DNA from: Rhodospirillales bacterium
Lineage (GTDB): Bacteria > Pseudomonadota > Alphaproteobacteria > TMED109
Assembly (NCBI GenBank): GCA_028824295.1
Contig: JAPPED010000016.1
Location: forward strand, 32,226 to 96,225
Length of the DNA stretch: 64,000 nucleotides
Direction: 5' to 3'
The position numbers and the translations under genes were made by a program. Positions 16,516 through 25,214 of this stretch are shown piece by piece (position 1 is the stretch's first letter; the number at the start of each line of letters is the position of its first letter). The notes under the pieces are model-generated. The model saw only the letters and a list, made by a program, of their open reading frames with translations. It was not told the DNA's origin and did not search any database.

Positions 16516-18125
16516 CGGAGACCGCGAACCGCACGGTCCTCTCGATCCGCGACCTCACCGTGGAGCTCCCGGTGGACGCGGAGCGTGCCCACGCGGTCGA
16601 GGACGTGTCGTTCGACGTGCAGGCCGGCGAGATCGTGTGCCTCGTGGGCGAATCGGGGTCGGGGAAGTCGGTGACCGCGCAGGCGGTGCTGGGTCTCCTG
16701 CCGCCGGGCCAGCTCCGGGTCACGGGCGGCGCGATTGAGCTCGAGGGCGAGGACCTGCGGACGGCGCCGCCGGCGCGGCTCCGCTCGCTCCGCGGGCGCG
16801 CCATGGCGATGATCTTCCAGGAGCCAATGACCGCGCTCAATCCCGTCCTCACGGTGGGCGAGCAGGTCCGCGAGGTGTTCGAGACGCATGGCGTCCTGAA
16901 CCCATCCGAGCGGCGCGAGCGGGTGATCGAGCTGTTCCGCTCGGTTCAGCTCCCGGATCCGGAGCGTCTCGTGCACACGTACCCGCACCAGCTCTCGGGC
17001 GGCCAGCGCCAGCGCGTGATGATCGCGATGGCGTTCGCGTTGGAGCCCGCGCTCCTGGTCGCGGACGAGCCCACGACCGCGCTCGACGTGACGACGCAGG
17101 CGCGGATCCTCGAAATCATGCGGACCATCCAGCGGGCGCGCGGCAGCGCCGTGCTGTTCATCACGCACGACTTCGGGGTGGTGGCCGACATCGCCGACCG
17201 GGTCGTCGTCATGCGGACGGGGCGCGTGGTGGAGCAGGGGCCCCGTGACCAGATCCTGCGGTCGCCGTCGCACCCGTACACGTGCATGCTGCTGGAAGCG
17301 GTGCCGGGCCTCGAACCGGAGGCGCGGGACGGCAAGGCCGACAGCGCCGCGCTCGAGGTGCGGAACTTGTCCAAGACGTTCGCCGGGGGCGGCTGGTTCC
17401 AGCGCGGCCGGACGGTGGAGGCGGTGCGCGACGTCTCGCTCGTGGTGCGGAAAGGCGAGACGCTGGCGGTCGTGGGCGAGTCGGGCTCGGGCAAGTCGAC
17501 GCTTGCCCGCTGCACGGTGCGCCTCACGCGGGCGAGCAGCGGGGAGGTGCTGCTGGCCGGCGAGGACATCGCGCAGCTTGAGCCCCGGGCGCTCCGGCCG
17601 TTCCGCCGGCGCATCCAGATGGTCTTCCAGGATCCGTTCCGCTCGCTCAATCCGCGGCGAAACGTGGCGGCGGCGCTGATCGAGGGCCCAGTCAACTACG
17701 GGGTGTCGAGGGAGGAGGCGCTGGAGCGCGCGAAGCGGCTGCTGGGCCTCGTGGGGCTCGGGGACGATGCGCTCGGGCGTTACCCGCACCAGTTCTCGGG
17801 CGGCCAGCGCCAGCGGATCTGCATTGCCCGCGCGCTCGCCCTGGAGCCCGACGTCCTGATCGCGGATGAGCCGGTGTCAGCGCTCGATGTCTCGGTGCAG
17901 GCGCAGGTGCTCGACTTGCTGGCGGACGTGCGCGAGCGCTTCCAGCTCGCGATGCTCTTCATCACGCACGATCTCCGGGTGGCGGCGCAGGTGGCCGACC
18001 GAGTGGCGGTGATGTCGAAGGGGGAGATCGTGGAGACCGGGCCCGTCAGTGACGTGTTCGGAAACCCCCGGCACCCGTATTCCAGGGCGCTCTTGGCCGC
18101 GGCGCCGGGGCGCGGGCGGCTCTGA
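16512..18125 (+). CDS. fused dipeptide ABC transporter ATPase (DppD-DppF)
   Basis: This 537-residue protein carries two complete ATPase domains. Each has GESGSGKS (near residues 45 and 321), a signature (LSGGQRQRV, then FSGGQRQRI) and a Walker B ([11 protein letters not shown], then [11 protein letters not shown]). Each ends in an oligopeptide-type C-terminal segment ([25 protein letters not shown]). The fusion replaces separate DppD and DppF proteins. The GTG start overlaps the DppC-like stop. Confidence 0.94.
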   Translation: MTETANRTVLSIRDLTVELPVDAERAHAVEDVSFDVQAGEIVCLVGESGSGKSVTAQAVLGLLPPGQLRVTGGAIELEGEDLRTAPPARLRSLRGRAMAMIFQEPMTALNPVLTVGEQVREVFETHGVLNPSERRERVIELFRSVQLPDPERLVHTYPHQLSGGQRQRVMIAMAFALEPALLVADEPTTALDVTTQARILEIMRTIQRARGSAVLFITHDFGVVADIADRVVVMRTGRVVEQGPRDQILRSPSHPYTCMLLEAVPGLEPEARDGKADSAALEVRNLSKTFAGGGWFQRGRTVEAVRDVSLVVRKGETLAVVGESGSGKSTLARCTVRLTRASSGEVLLAGEDIAQLEPRALRPFRRRIQMVFQDPFRSLNPRRNVAAALIEGPVNYGVSREEALERAKRLLGLVGLGDDALGRYPHQFSGGQRQRICIARALALEPDVLIADEPVSALDVSVQAQVLDLLADVRERFQLAMLFITHDLRVAAQVADRVAVMSKGEIVETGPVSDVFGNPRHPYSRALLAAAPGRGRL

Positions 18126-18127
18126 CG

Positions 18128-18727
18128 ATGGTGGACGCCCTCACCGCTGGCTTGGGGCGTCTCTACGCGTGGGTGCTGAGGCTCGCGGGGCACCGCCACG
18201 CGGAGCCGGCGCTCGCCGCGGTGGCGTTCACGGAGAGCTCCTTCTTCCCCGTGCCGCCCGACGCCATGATCGTCCCCATGGTGCTCGCCCGCCGCGAGCG
18301 CTGGATCCGGACGGCGCTGATCGCACTGGTGGGATCGGTGGCCGGCGGCTTTCTCGGCTACGCAATCGGGTACCTGCTCTGGGATGTGATTGGCGCGGCG
18401 ATCCTCGCGTTCTATGGGATGGGTGATGCGTTCGTGAAGTTCCAGGCCTGGTACGCCGACGGGGGCGCGCTGATCGTGTTCCTCGCCGCGTTCACGCCGC
18501 TCCCCTACAAGGCTGTGACGATCGCGAGCGGCGTCGTGGGCATGGATCTCGTGGCGTTCGGGCTGGCGTCGGCGGCGGGGCGCGGATTGCGGTTCTTCGT
18601 CGTGGCGGCGCTGCCCGCCTTCCTCGGGGAGCGGGCCGAGGCCCTGATCCGCCGGCATGCGCGTGTGGCGACCTGGGCAGGCCTGGTGCTTGCGGCTGCC
18701 GTCGTCGCCGTAGCAGCGCTGGCCTAG
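18128..18727 (+). CDS. YqaA/DedA-family membrane protein
   Basis: This 199-residue protein has four to five hydrophobic segments and DedA/YqaA features: FTESSFFPVPPDAMIVPMVL, a Gly-rich GSVAGGFLGYAIGYLLWD, FTPLPYKAVTIASGVVGMD and GRGLRFFVVAALPAFLG. The proline-containing FTPLPYK segment is the conserved re-entrant loop. Members of the superfamily are tied to lipid carrier recycling and membrane integrity. The gene starts three bases after the ATPase stop. A decayed copy of its 3' end lies at 20339-20535. Confidence 0.85.
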   Translation: MVDALTAGLGRLYAWVLRLAGHRHAEPALAAVAFTESSFFPVPPDAMIVPMVLARRERWIRTALIALVGSVAGGFLGYAIGYLLWDVIGAAILAFYGMGDAFVKFQAWYADGGALIVFLAAFTPLPYKAVTIASGVVGMDLVAFGLASAAGRGLRFFVVAALPAFLGERAEALIRRHARVATWAGLVLAAAVVAVAALA

Positions 18728-18736
18728 GAGCGGGAC

Positions 18737-19267
18737 GTGCGGGCGGATGCCGTGGTGGCGGTCGTGCGATGGGTGACAGGCACGCCGCCCGGGTATCTCG
18801 CGCTGGCGGTGGTTGCCTCGATCGTGGCATTGGCGTCGGCGCTGGTGATGCAGTACGGCTTCGGATTGCCGCCGTGCGATCTCTGCATCGAGCAGCGCTG
18901 GGGATTCGCCGGCGCCGGCGCCCTCGCGGCGGTGGGCCTCCTCGCGCACCGGGCGGGGATCGCACGACGGGCGATGGTGGCCGCGGTCGGCGCGGCGTTC
19001 CTGGTGACCGCGGGACTGGGTTTCCGGCATGTCGGCGTGGAGCAACAATGGTGGCCGGGGCCCGATACCTGCACGGCGACCGGTGCGGACGCCCAGACGA
19101 CGGATGAACTCCTCGACGCCATCATGAACGCCCCCTTGGTCCGCTGCGACGAGATCCCGGCGAGCCTGCTCGGCCTGTCGATCGCGGGCTGGGTGGTGGT
19201 GAGCGCGCTGGCGATGGCAGGGCTCGCGGCCGTGGCGCTTGCCCGGAGCCGGGGGGTTGCTCAGTGA
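18737..19267 (+). CDS. DsbB-family disulfide bond oxidoreductase
   Basis: This 176-residue membrane protein has four hydrophobic segments and both DsbB cysteine pairs: CDLC in the first periplasmic loop (residues about 47-50) and the DTC...RCDE pair in the second loop. It would reoxidise DsbA using quinone. The start is GTG at 18737. The gene ends in a GTGA overlap with the COQ7 gene. Coupling to a ubiquinone biosynthesis gene makes sense because DsbB uses ubiquinone. Confidence 0.9.
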   Translation: MRADAVVAVVRWVTGTPPGYLALAVVASIVALASALVMQYGFGLPPCDLCIEQRWGFAGAGALAAVGLLAHRAGIARRAMVAAVGAAFLVTAGLGFRHVGVEQQWWPGPDTCTATGADAQTTDELLDAIMNAPLVRCDEIPASLLGLSIAGWVVVSALAMAGLAAVALARSRGVAQ

Positions 19268-19833
19268 CCAAGCGGCGACGGACACGACGACGGCAGGCTC
19301 TGCGCCTCCCCGGCGATCCGACCCCCGAACAGCGGATCGCGCGCATCCTCCGCGTGGACCATGCGGGCGAGTACGGGGCGAAGCGCATCTATGAAGGTCA
19401 GCTCGCCGTGCTGGGCGACACGTCCGCCGGGCCCGTCATCCGGGAGATGGCCGAGGGCGAGGAGCGGCATCTCGCGTCGTTTGCGGAGGATCTCGCAGAC
19501 CGCGAGGTCAGGCCGACGGTCCTTTTGCCGCTCTGGCACGTGGCGGGGTACGCGCTGGGTGCGGCGACCGCACTCCTGGGTCGGGAGGGGGCCATGGCCT
19601 GCACGGAGGCCGTCGAGGAGGTGATCGACGGGCACTACGCAAGGCAGGAGCGGGCGCTCGGCGAGTCGGAGCCGGAACTCAGGGAGAAGATCCGTGAATT
19701 CCGTGCGGACGAACTCGGGCACCGGGACACCGCCCGCGCGGAAGGGGCCGCGGCCGCCCCGGGATATCGGGTGCTCAGGCGATCGGTGCGGGCGTCGACC
19801 CGGCTCGCGATCTGGCTGTCCGAGCGGGTGTGA
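19264..19833 (+). CDS. coq7: COQ7-type demethoxyubiquinone hydroxylase
   Basis: This 189-residue di-iron hydroxylase has the paired iron-binding motifs of COQ7: ILRVDHAGEYGAKRIYEG, EGEERHL, ACTEAVEEVIDGHY and ADELGHRDTA. It catalyses a late hydroxylation in ubiquinone synthesis. The N-terminus is Arg-rich. The GTG start overlaps the DsbB stop (GTGA). Residues that bind iron all appear present. Confidence 0.93.
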   Translation: MTKRRRTRRRQALRLPGDPTPEQRIARILRVDHAGEYGAKRIYEGQLAVLGDTSAGPVIREMAEGEERHLASFAEDLADREVRPTVLLPLWHVAGYALGAATALLGREGAMACTEAVEEVIDGHYARQERALGESEPELREKIREFRADELGHRDTARAEGAAAAPGYRVLRRSVRASTRLAIWLSERV

Positions 19834-19884
19834 ACTCGCAGTCTGGGACTTCCGGGCCCAAGACCGGTTCTTCCAGGGGTTCGG

Positions 19885-20175
19885 TCATTCCCGAGCTTTC
19901 TTGGCAGCGTCGACGACGGCGTTGATGTCGACGGGGATCGGGCCGTTGCCTGGTTCCCGCGGGAGATCGTCCGGATGGATCGTCAACGAGAGATCCAGCG
20001 CTGCTAGAGCGCGGAGGACCAAACCGACTTCGGCACGCGATTTACCGCGTTCGAAGGCCACGAGCCACTGCCGTCCTGCCCCGATCTTGCTGGCGAGTTC
20101 GGCTTGGGTCAGCCCGAGTTTTCGGCGTCTGTCCCGGATGGTCAGGCCGAGTTCCAAGGGGGTTCGGATTTGCAT
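19885..20175 (-). CDS. HipB-like helix-turn-helix protein (orphan antitoxin candidate)
   Basis: This 96-residue protein has an N-terminal Xre helix-turn-helix (IRDRRRKLGLTQAELASKIG, AGRQWLVAFERGKSRAE) like HipB and MqsA-type regulators. No HipA-like kinase gene follows; the gene runs straight toward the converging COQ7 gene. It may be an orphan antitoxin that lost its toxin or a simple regulator. Confidence 0.8.
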   Translation of the reverse strand: MQIRTPLELGLTIRDRRRKLGLTQAELASKIGAGRQWLVAFERGKSRAEVGLVLRALAALDLSLTIHPDDLPREPGNGPIPVDINAVVDAAKKARE

Positions 20176-20338
20176 GATGATTCAGATGTCGGCGTTCGCT
20201 AACAATACAAGAATGTAGTCGTACGAAGACAAGAGCGCATTGTCGTCGATCGGAGACTTTCCCAAGTGTGCGGGTCCGGCCACTTCGCCAGGAGGGGCGC
20301 AACACTGTATGCGATGACGATCGACAGCAGCATCACCT

Positions 20339-20535
20339 CGCATGAACATCCTGGCGTTCGGGCTCGCGTCGACCGCGAGGCAGGGATTGCGGTTCTTCCC
20401 AGCGTTGGCCGTGCCCGCCGTGCTCGGGGCGCTGGTCGGGACCCCTGATCCACCGGCATGCGCGTCTCGCGACCTCGCCCGGCCTGATGCTCGTGACTGC
20501 TGTCGTGGTGGCCGCGGTGCGCCGTCGGTTTGAAT
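20339..20535 (+). pseudogene. decayed copy of the 3' end of the YqaA-like gene
   Basis: This stretch aligns with the last 190 bases of the YqaA-like gene (18540-18727), same strand. It begins MNILAFGLASTARQGLRFF against MDLVAFGLASAAGRGLRFF, then loses frame through small indels while DNA similarity continues (CCGGCATGCGCGT, GACCTCG...GGCCTG). No start, no membrane-spanning N-terminal part and no promoter are present. It lies about 1.8 kb downstream of the intact gene. Confidence 0.8.
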
Positions 20536-20686
20536 CAGAGACGCCCGACCGGCATGGCGGAGCCGTGTCCGTCACGCTCAATTGAGGTCGACAGTTTCGC
20601 CAGTGGTCCCGCTGTCGCGCCAATCCCGGTGAATATCCTTCTATGACGTGGTCGGCCAGCAAGCCGGGATCAGGCTCACCTGCCGG

Positions 20687-21574
20687 TCAGGGTTCCCGCT
20701 CCAGGCTTCGCACTGCTGCTTCCATCAGACGTTCCACTTCCTGCGCCAGGAACTCCATGGAGCGCGGACTATCGAGTGTTTCTCGGGCGGCGTCCCGGCT
20801 CACGAAGCGCCGTATTTCCATGCCGAACGCCGGGAATCGGACGATGTCCCCCACGCTGTTGGCGGCAATCTCCAGCCAGGATGGAGGTGTGCGGTGGTCC
20901 CGCATCTTCGCCTGCAACAGGTCCGCGCGGATCTCCGTGCCTTGCACGTGCAGCCAGTGCATGTCCCAGACGTCGCGATAGCGCGGCCGGTCCCGTGTTG
21001 CTACGGACGAGGGAAAGGCTACGAGCTTGTTAGCGAGGATCTCCTCTCGGCTCTGCACGGCGATCAGCATGTCCAGATCGGGCAGCACGGCATATTGTCG
21101 GGCGATCCTTCGCACCTCCCGCGTGTGGCTCGGCGCGTTGTCGATGTCGAGCTTGACCCTCAGCATGGGAAGGTCGCTGCGGCCGGAAGGAGAGGGGATG
21201 GCGATTCGCCAGGAGGCGACCGACACGCTCTCCGACAGCGGGCGCCGCCGCGCGGACTTCGGGAGGGTTACGGATGCGTCAAGGCCGCAGCGCTCCGCGA
21301 GTCCCTTCTCCAGGGCGTCGGCCAGACCCGCCAACCGCTCCGCCTCGAAATCCGGCCCGCCCGAGAAGTCCAGGTCCTCGCTAAACCGCGGGGCGCCATG
21401 GCAGAGTCGCAGGGAAGTACCGCCCTGGAACGTCAGTTCGTCGAGGAACCCTCCGCGTTCCATCATGAACAGCAATTCGTGATGCAACAGTTCCTTCTCG
21501 ACGACCGGGCGCAGTCCGTCGAGATCGGGATCCCGCATGGCCGTATCCACCAGGTAGTGGAAATCCTGCCTCAT
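20687..21574 (-). CDS. AbiEii-type nucleotidyltransferase toxin
   Basis: This 295-residue protein is an AbiEii/AbiGii-type nucleotidyltransferase. Evidence is the family motif LTFQGGTSLRLCHGAPRFSE with DLDF (GGTSLR and SEDLDF, around residues 50-70), REEILANKLVAFPS and RYRDVWDMHWL. Characterised AbiEii toxins add nucleotides to target RNA or protein and arrest growth during phage infection. The start overlaps the antitoxin stop (ATGA), so it is translationally coupled. Confidence 0.9.
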   Translation of the reverse strand: MRQDFHYLVDTAMRDPDLDGLRPVVEKELLHHELLFMMERGGFLDELTFQGGTSLRLCHGAPRFSEDLDFSGGPDFEAERLAGLADALEKGLAERCGLDASVTLPKSARRRPLSESVSVASWRIAIPSPSGRSDLPMLRVKLDIDNAPSHTREVRRIARQYAVLPDLDMLIAVQSREEILANKLVAFPSSVATRDRPRYRDVWDMHWLHVQGTEIRADLLQAKMRDHRTPPSWLEIAANSVGDIVRFPAFGMEIRRFVSRDAARETLDSPRSMEFLAQEVERLMEAAVRSLEREP

Positions 21575-22131
21575 GCCACAGCCTGCTCGGCGAGAATGTC
21601 GCGATACGCTTCCATGTCGACCGTGTGCAGATTGCGTCCGACTCGCTTCAGGTCGCGCAGCGCGGTCTCGATCCTGGCGATCCGCAGCGGCCGGCCCTCC
21701 ATGACCAGGGTGTTCGCCAGAATGTTGCGCACCGGGCGGGCGGTATGCGTGAACTCGATCTCCCCGTAGCGGGTATCAATCAGCCCACCCCGGCCCGTCG
21801 TCACGACCGTGATCCGGGAGATGGGGACCTGCGAGATCGCGCCGAATTCCGAGAGCGCCGACTCCAGACTGACATAGCTGTATTCGCCCCGTCGCATGCA
21901 GGCCGCGATCTCCTCGACCAGATACTTCCGGGACCGCTGCGACAGCGCATTTACGTAAGTGCCTCTCGCCGCCCGTTCGAGCACACCTTGCGCAACCAGT
22001 CGCCGCAGCCCCTCGGAAAAGGTCTTCTCCGAGCGTTCGGGAAAGATCCGGCGCAGGTCGGCCACCGCGAAGACGGACTTGTCCTGCCGGTCCCACAGCG
22101 CCAGCGTCTTGACCGCTTCGAGTGACTTCAT
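21571..22131 (-). CDS. AbiEi-type antitoxin
   Basis: This protein (186 residues from the start at 22131) has an N-terminal winged helix (FAVADLRRIFPERSEKTFSE, GLRRLVAQGVLERAARGTYV) and a C-terminal domain typical of type IV AbiEi antitoxins (YSYVSLESALSEFGAISQVP, ITVVTTGRGG). GGGG lies eight bases before the ATG at 22131. An ATG at 22167 would fall inside the AT-rich promoter area. It probably represses the operon by binding there. Confidence 0.88.
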   Translation of the reverse strand: MKSLEAVKTLALWDRQDKSVFAVADLRRIFPERSEKTFSEGLRRLVAQGVLERAARGTYVNALSQRSRKYLVEEIAACMRRGEYSYVSLESALSEFGAISQVPISRITVVTTGRGGLIDTRYGEIEFTHTARPVRNILANTLVMEGRPLRIARIETALRDLKRVGRNLHTVDMEAYRDILAEQAVA

Positions 22132-22458
22132 GGCGTTGCCCCGACCCAATATGTACGCCTTAACCATAGATTTAGAGGATTACTGTGTATATCAGGAGGG
22201 TTTGCCCGGCAGGGGCGAAGCCCCGATGACGTGCAGGCAGCAGTCAGCGATGTGACCCGGCGCGGCATGCTCCGGCACCCTCGGTACGACCGCCGCGCGG
22301 GAACTGCATCCGGCCCTCGAAAGCCAACGCCCGATCCGGACCATCCGGCACCAGTCGCTGCGCGGATATCGGGATGAAGCCCACGGAGAACGCGACCAGC
22401 TCGGCTCCGAGCGTCACCGCTACGCGATTGAACCCGGGCCCCCACCGGTCGGGCGATG

Positions 22459-22646
22459 TCGCCCATGTCCTCGAGTGGAAGGTCACCACGGTGGCACCCC
22501 TGCGGAACTCACTGATCGCCAAGGGAATGATCTTCAGCCCCGCGCACGGTGACAAGGCGTTCACCGTGCCGCTCTTCGGCGCCTTCATGCAGCGGATCAT
22601 GCCGCAGTTGCGAGGAGACGAAGCGCCCTGCTTTCTCGCAATTTGA
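22459..22646 (+). pseudogene. C-terminal fragment of an AAA-type ATP-binding protein
   Basis: The plus-strand reading frame ending at 22646 gives VTTVAPLRNSLIAKGMIFSP, AHGDKAFTVPLFGAFMQRIM. I recognise this as the typical end of a group of prokaryotic AAA ATPases (ALIxKGxIYSPxHGxxxFTVPLF). No Walker motifs or other parts of such a gene precede it. It is a leftover of a lost gene between AbiE and GST genes. Confidence 0.55.
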
Positions 22647-22670
22647 AACTGTCAGGCCGGCCGCGAAGCA

Positions 22671-23294
22671 TCAGTCTTCGCCGCCGCCGACCGCCGCATG
22701 GTCGAGGGCCGTCGCCCTGCGATACGCCTCTCGCCCTTCGAGCCGGGACCAGTACGCCTCGAAGGCCGGCCGCTTCTCGATCAGGTCAAAATGGAGTCCC
22801 CACTGGATGTGCGAGCCCACGTAGACATCGGCGGCCGTGAACGTCTCGCTCGCGACATAACCGCCGCCGCCGAGGGCTTTCTCCAGGGTATCCATCGTCA
22901 GGCCGAAATTGCCGTAGCCCACCATCGCTTCCTTATCCTCCGGCGGGGCGAGGCCAAAATTGCGGTTGGTGACCGCGGCTTCGAGCGGCCCGGCGGCGAA
23001 GAACAACCAGCGGTAATAGGCGCCGCGCCACGCGGCGGGCGGGGCCAGCCCGGCCTCCGGGAAGGCATCGGCGAGATAGGCGCAGATGGCTGGCGCCTCG
23101 GTGACCACAGTCGGGCCGTGGCGGATCGCCGGTACTTTCCCCATCGGGTTGACCGCGAGGTACTCCGCCGACTTCATCGGCGGCCCGTATTCCAGGATCT
23201 CGGTGCGGTACGGAACCGCCAGCTCCTCCAGCATCCAGCGGACGATGCGCCCGCGCGACCTCGGGTTGGTGTAAAAGACGATCTCGGTTGTCAT
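22671..23294 (-). CDS. glutathione S-transferase family protein
   Basis: This 207-residue protein has an N-terminal thioredoxin-like GST domain (FYTNPRSRGRIVRWMLEEL, NPMGKVPAIRHG, VVTEAPAICAYLADAFPEA) and an all-helical C-terminal domain (FTAADVYVGSHIQWG). Ser or Arg in the NPRSRG stretch replaces the catalytic Tyr of classical enzymes. The start at 23294 has GAAAGAG six bases upstream. It is likely a detoxification enzyme; no operon partner is evident. Confidence 0.88.
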   Translation of the reverse strand: MTTEIVFYTNPRSRGRIVRWMLEELAVPYRTEILEYGPPMKSAEYLAVNPMGKVPAIRHGPTVVTEAPAICAYLADAFPEAGLAPPAAWRGAYYRWLFFAAGPLEAAVTNRNFGLAPPEDKEAMVGYGNFGLTMDTLEKALGGGGYVASETFTAADVYVGSHIQWGLHFDLIEKRPAFEAYWSRLEGREAYRRATALDHAAVGGGED

Positions 23295-23387
23295 GGTGGC
23301 TCTTTCCCGCAATCGCGGCGCTGTTCCCAAGGATCGAAGCTACCGAAGTTCCTGCGATTGTCCTCCGATTCGCGGCAGGCGTCCTCT

Positions 23388-23774
23388 CTAATCGCGGCCT
23401 GTCGTCTTCAATAAATCTCGCAACGCCGGCAGCAGCACGGGAACGTCGTTGCAAACGATGTCCCAGACGACGTCATTGTCGATGCGGAGATATTCATGAC
23501 TGAGGCGGTTGCGTGTCCCGATGATGGTTTGCCAGGGGATCTCCGGATGGGCGTCACGGACCGATTCTGGGATCCGCATTGCCGCATCATCGATGAGCTC
23601 GAGGTTGCGCAGGGTGGCGTCGTATGGCATGGGGCTGGAGATGAACACAGCTTGATCCAGCCCGGCCGTATAGTCCCGGACCCTTTCGCAGAAGCCGATC
23701 ATGTCATCGACGTAGAAGCGCCACTCCCTCGGTTCCCGTTCCCGCTCAGACTTGGAGCGCTTCGCGCTCCACAT
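23388..23774 (-). CDS. HepT-like ribonuclease toxin (DUF86)
   Basis: This 128-residue protein is a HepT toxin: FYVDDMIGFCERVRDYTAG, DATLRNLELIDDAAMRIPE and the RNase motif RNRLSHEY (R-x5-H-x-Y form) near residue 88. It partners the MNT nucleotidyltransferase gene upstream; the start at 23774 overlaps it by 29 bases. HepT toxins are silenced when MNT adenylylates the Tyr of this motif. A decayed copy of the pair lies at 29578-30188. Confidence 0.88.
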   Translation of the reverse strand: MWSAKRSKSEREREPREWRFYVDDMIGFCERVRDYTAGLDQAVFISSPMPYDATLRNLELIDDAAMRIPESVRDAHPEIPWQTIIGTRNRLSHEYLRIDNDVVWDIVCNDVPVLLPALRDLLKTTGRD

Positions 23775-24036
23775 AGGGACGCAATTCCCGGCGCAATGCG
23801 CTGTCGGTCACCAGATCGACGGACCGGCCCAGCAGGTCTTCGATATAGAACTGCGTGCCAATGTTACGCGCGGAGGTTGCACGCCCGGCGAAACGAACAA
23901 GGAGATCGACATCGCTGTCTTCAGCCGCTCGGTTGCGGGCGATGGAACCGAACAGGGCGAGATCGGTGACGTTGAACTGCTCCGCAAGGGCCTTCTTATG
24001 TGTCCGCAGTAGAGCGAGGACTTCGTCTCTGGTCAC
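23746..24036 (-). CDS. MntA-type nucleotidyltransferase antitoxin
   Basis: This 96-residue protein is a minimal nucleotidyltransferase: VLALLRTHKKALAEQFNV, LALFGSIARNRAAEDSDVDL (GSxARx6SDxDLL active site near residues 30-47) and VDLVTDSALRRELRPYVE. MntA adds AMP to the HepT active-site tyrosine and so neutralises it. The start is GTG at 24036. It is the first gene of the pair. Confidence 0.92.
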   Translation of the reverse strand: MTRDEVLALLRTHKKALAEQFNVTDLALFGSIARNRAAEDSDVDLLVRFAGRATSARNIGTQFYIEDLLGRSVDLVTDSALRRELRPYVEREALQV

Positions 24037-24466
24037 CGGCCGTTCCTCGCCAGTCGTGTCCCGAAGATTTCAAGTGCCACGGATCAACTGACCCTAGTCT
24101 AGTGCTGCGGTGGTACCGCTATCTTCAGCGTCTATCTTCAGCGTCGAGAGACCGAGGCACCAGGACGCTTGGCAGATGTCGATATCGACCACGTCGCGGG
24201 CGGCGTCATGGTCGACATTCAAGCAGTAGGGTTCCCGAACGCGCCACGTTCAGCACCGCTTTGAACTCCGCATACAGCCTGTCCATTTCGGGATAGTGGT
24301 GCAGTTTTACTCTTGCCCCCTTCCAAGTTTCGGAGCGGGCCGCTCTCATTGGTCTACTTGAATGTGCCACTCGCCGTTCCATTCCGGTGGTGGACTTGGG
24401 ACCAAGTATGATGAAGGCGAAGAACGCATGTTTGAAGGTGTATACGCGAAGATGAGGCTGTAAACT
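24037..24466 (-). pseudogene. decayed sequence with remnant of a methyltransferase-HNH gene end
   Basis: This region aligns in patches with 30189-30456, the area upstream of the dead HepT/MNT copy. At 24360-24393 the minus strand reads PPEWNGEWHIQV, matching the last residues (VPEWIGERHIQVG) of the intact methyltransferase-HNH protein at 30408-32150. Only this tail and some flanking DNA are left. No other coding signal was recognised. Confidence 0.6.
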
Positions 24467-24538
24467 GCTTAACCAGTCGCTTCAGCCGACGGCCAACCCG
24501 CTACGCGGCTTGCCCGCGGCTGAGTTTGGTCGTTAGAC
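24467..24538 (+). mobile_element. integron attC-type recombination site
   Basis: GCTTAAC at 24467-24473 fits the R'' consensus RYYYAAC, and GTTAGAC at 24532-24538 fits the R' consensus GTTRRRY. Between them, TCAGCCGACGG pairs with CCGCGGCTGA, leaving one extra A, as expected for the extrahelical base of an L'' box. The 72-base length suits attC. The HNH gene starts 27 bases after it, as in a gene cassette. No integrase gene was seen in the window. Confidence 0.75.
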
Positions 24539-24564
24539 CTTCCATCTGCAATTAGCTTTCGCTA

Positions 24565-25134
24565 ATGCCAAATGCAGCGCGCAGTGCCTTCCGGATGCCC
24601 CGCCCAGTCAAGATCACTGGGCGAACATCAACGATCACTAATTCCTTCGTCAATGCAATCGTTCCTGTTATTGAACCGACCGACGATGAGATCCTATCCG
24701 TACTACGGGTGCTCGATATGGATGTGGCAGATGTCCGATGCGCATACTGCGGTGATCCAGCAACCGAATGGGACCATTTGGAGCCCATCGTCTCCGAAAA
24801 GCGCCCGACAGGCTATATCTCTGAAATCGCAAATCTTGTCCCAGCGTGCGGGAAGTGCAACCAGTCGAAGAGTGGGAGACGTTGGAGAGACTGGATCCAA
24901 GGACCAGCAGCTCTCTCCCCGAAAACGCGGGGAGTCCAAGATCTGCAGAAGCGAGTTGAACGCCTAGAGCACTTCGAGGCGATCCATTCTCGTCGTGTTA
25001 TTGACTTCGAGGCGGTAGTTCCACCAGACCTTTGGGCCGCTCACTGGCGTAATCACGATGAGCTGCATCGAATGATGCGCACGAGTCAGGGAACCGCCGA
25101 GCAAGTCCGCAATGCTGCCAAACGTGCAATCTAG
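24565..25134 (+). CDS. HNH endonuclease family protein (cassette-borne)
   Basis: This 189-residue protein contains an HNH nuclease domain: CAYCGDPATEWDHLEPIV supplies the first zinc Cys pair and catalytic His, and NLVPACGKCNQSKSGRRW supplies the Asn and second Cys pair. The C-terminal third is helical and charged with no recognised domain. The base composition is lower in GC than the flanks. It lies between two attC-like sites with short spacers, so I infer it is a gene cassette. The start codon sits in a small hairpin (ATTAGC, TTTC loop, GCTAAT at 24551-24566). Confidence 0.85.
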   Translation: MPNAARSAFRMPRPVKITGRTSTITNSFVNAIVPVIEPTDDEILSVLRVLDMDVADVRCAYCGDPATEWDHLEPIVSEKRPTGYISEIANLVPACGKCNQSKSGRRWRDWIQGPAALSPKTRGVQDLQKRVERLEHFEAIHSRRVIDFEAVVPPDLWAAHWRNHDELHRMMRTSQGTAEQVRNAAKRAI

Positions 25135-25195
25135 GTATAACCAGTCGCTCCGGCCAACGCCGCCCACATGGCGCGGCTGAGCTTGGTCGATATGC
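25135..25195 (+). mobile_element. second attC-like site, degenerate R' box
   Basis: This 61-base stretch resembles the site at 24467-24538: AACCAGTCGCT near the left end and CGGCTGAG(C/T)TTGGTCG near the right end are shared. GTATAAC at the left is close to RYYYAAC, but the right box reads GATATGC instead of GTTRRRY. It separates the HNH gene from the Abi_C gene. It is a plausible attC that has decayed or diverged. Confidence 0.55.
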
Positions 25196-25214
25196 ACTCG
25201 ACATATTCGTCGGA

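Noticed and set aside
24551..24566. Small hairpin ATTAGC/GCTAAT as a terminator
   Set aside because: It overlaps the HNH start codon and has no T tract; more likely part of the cassette boundary or chance.
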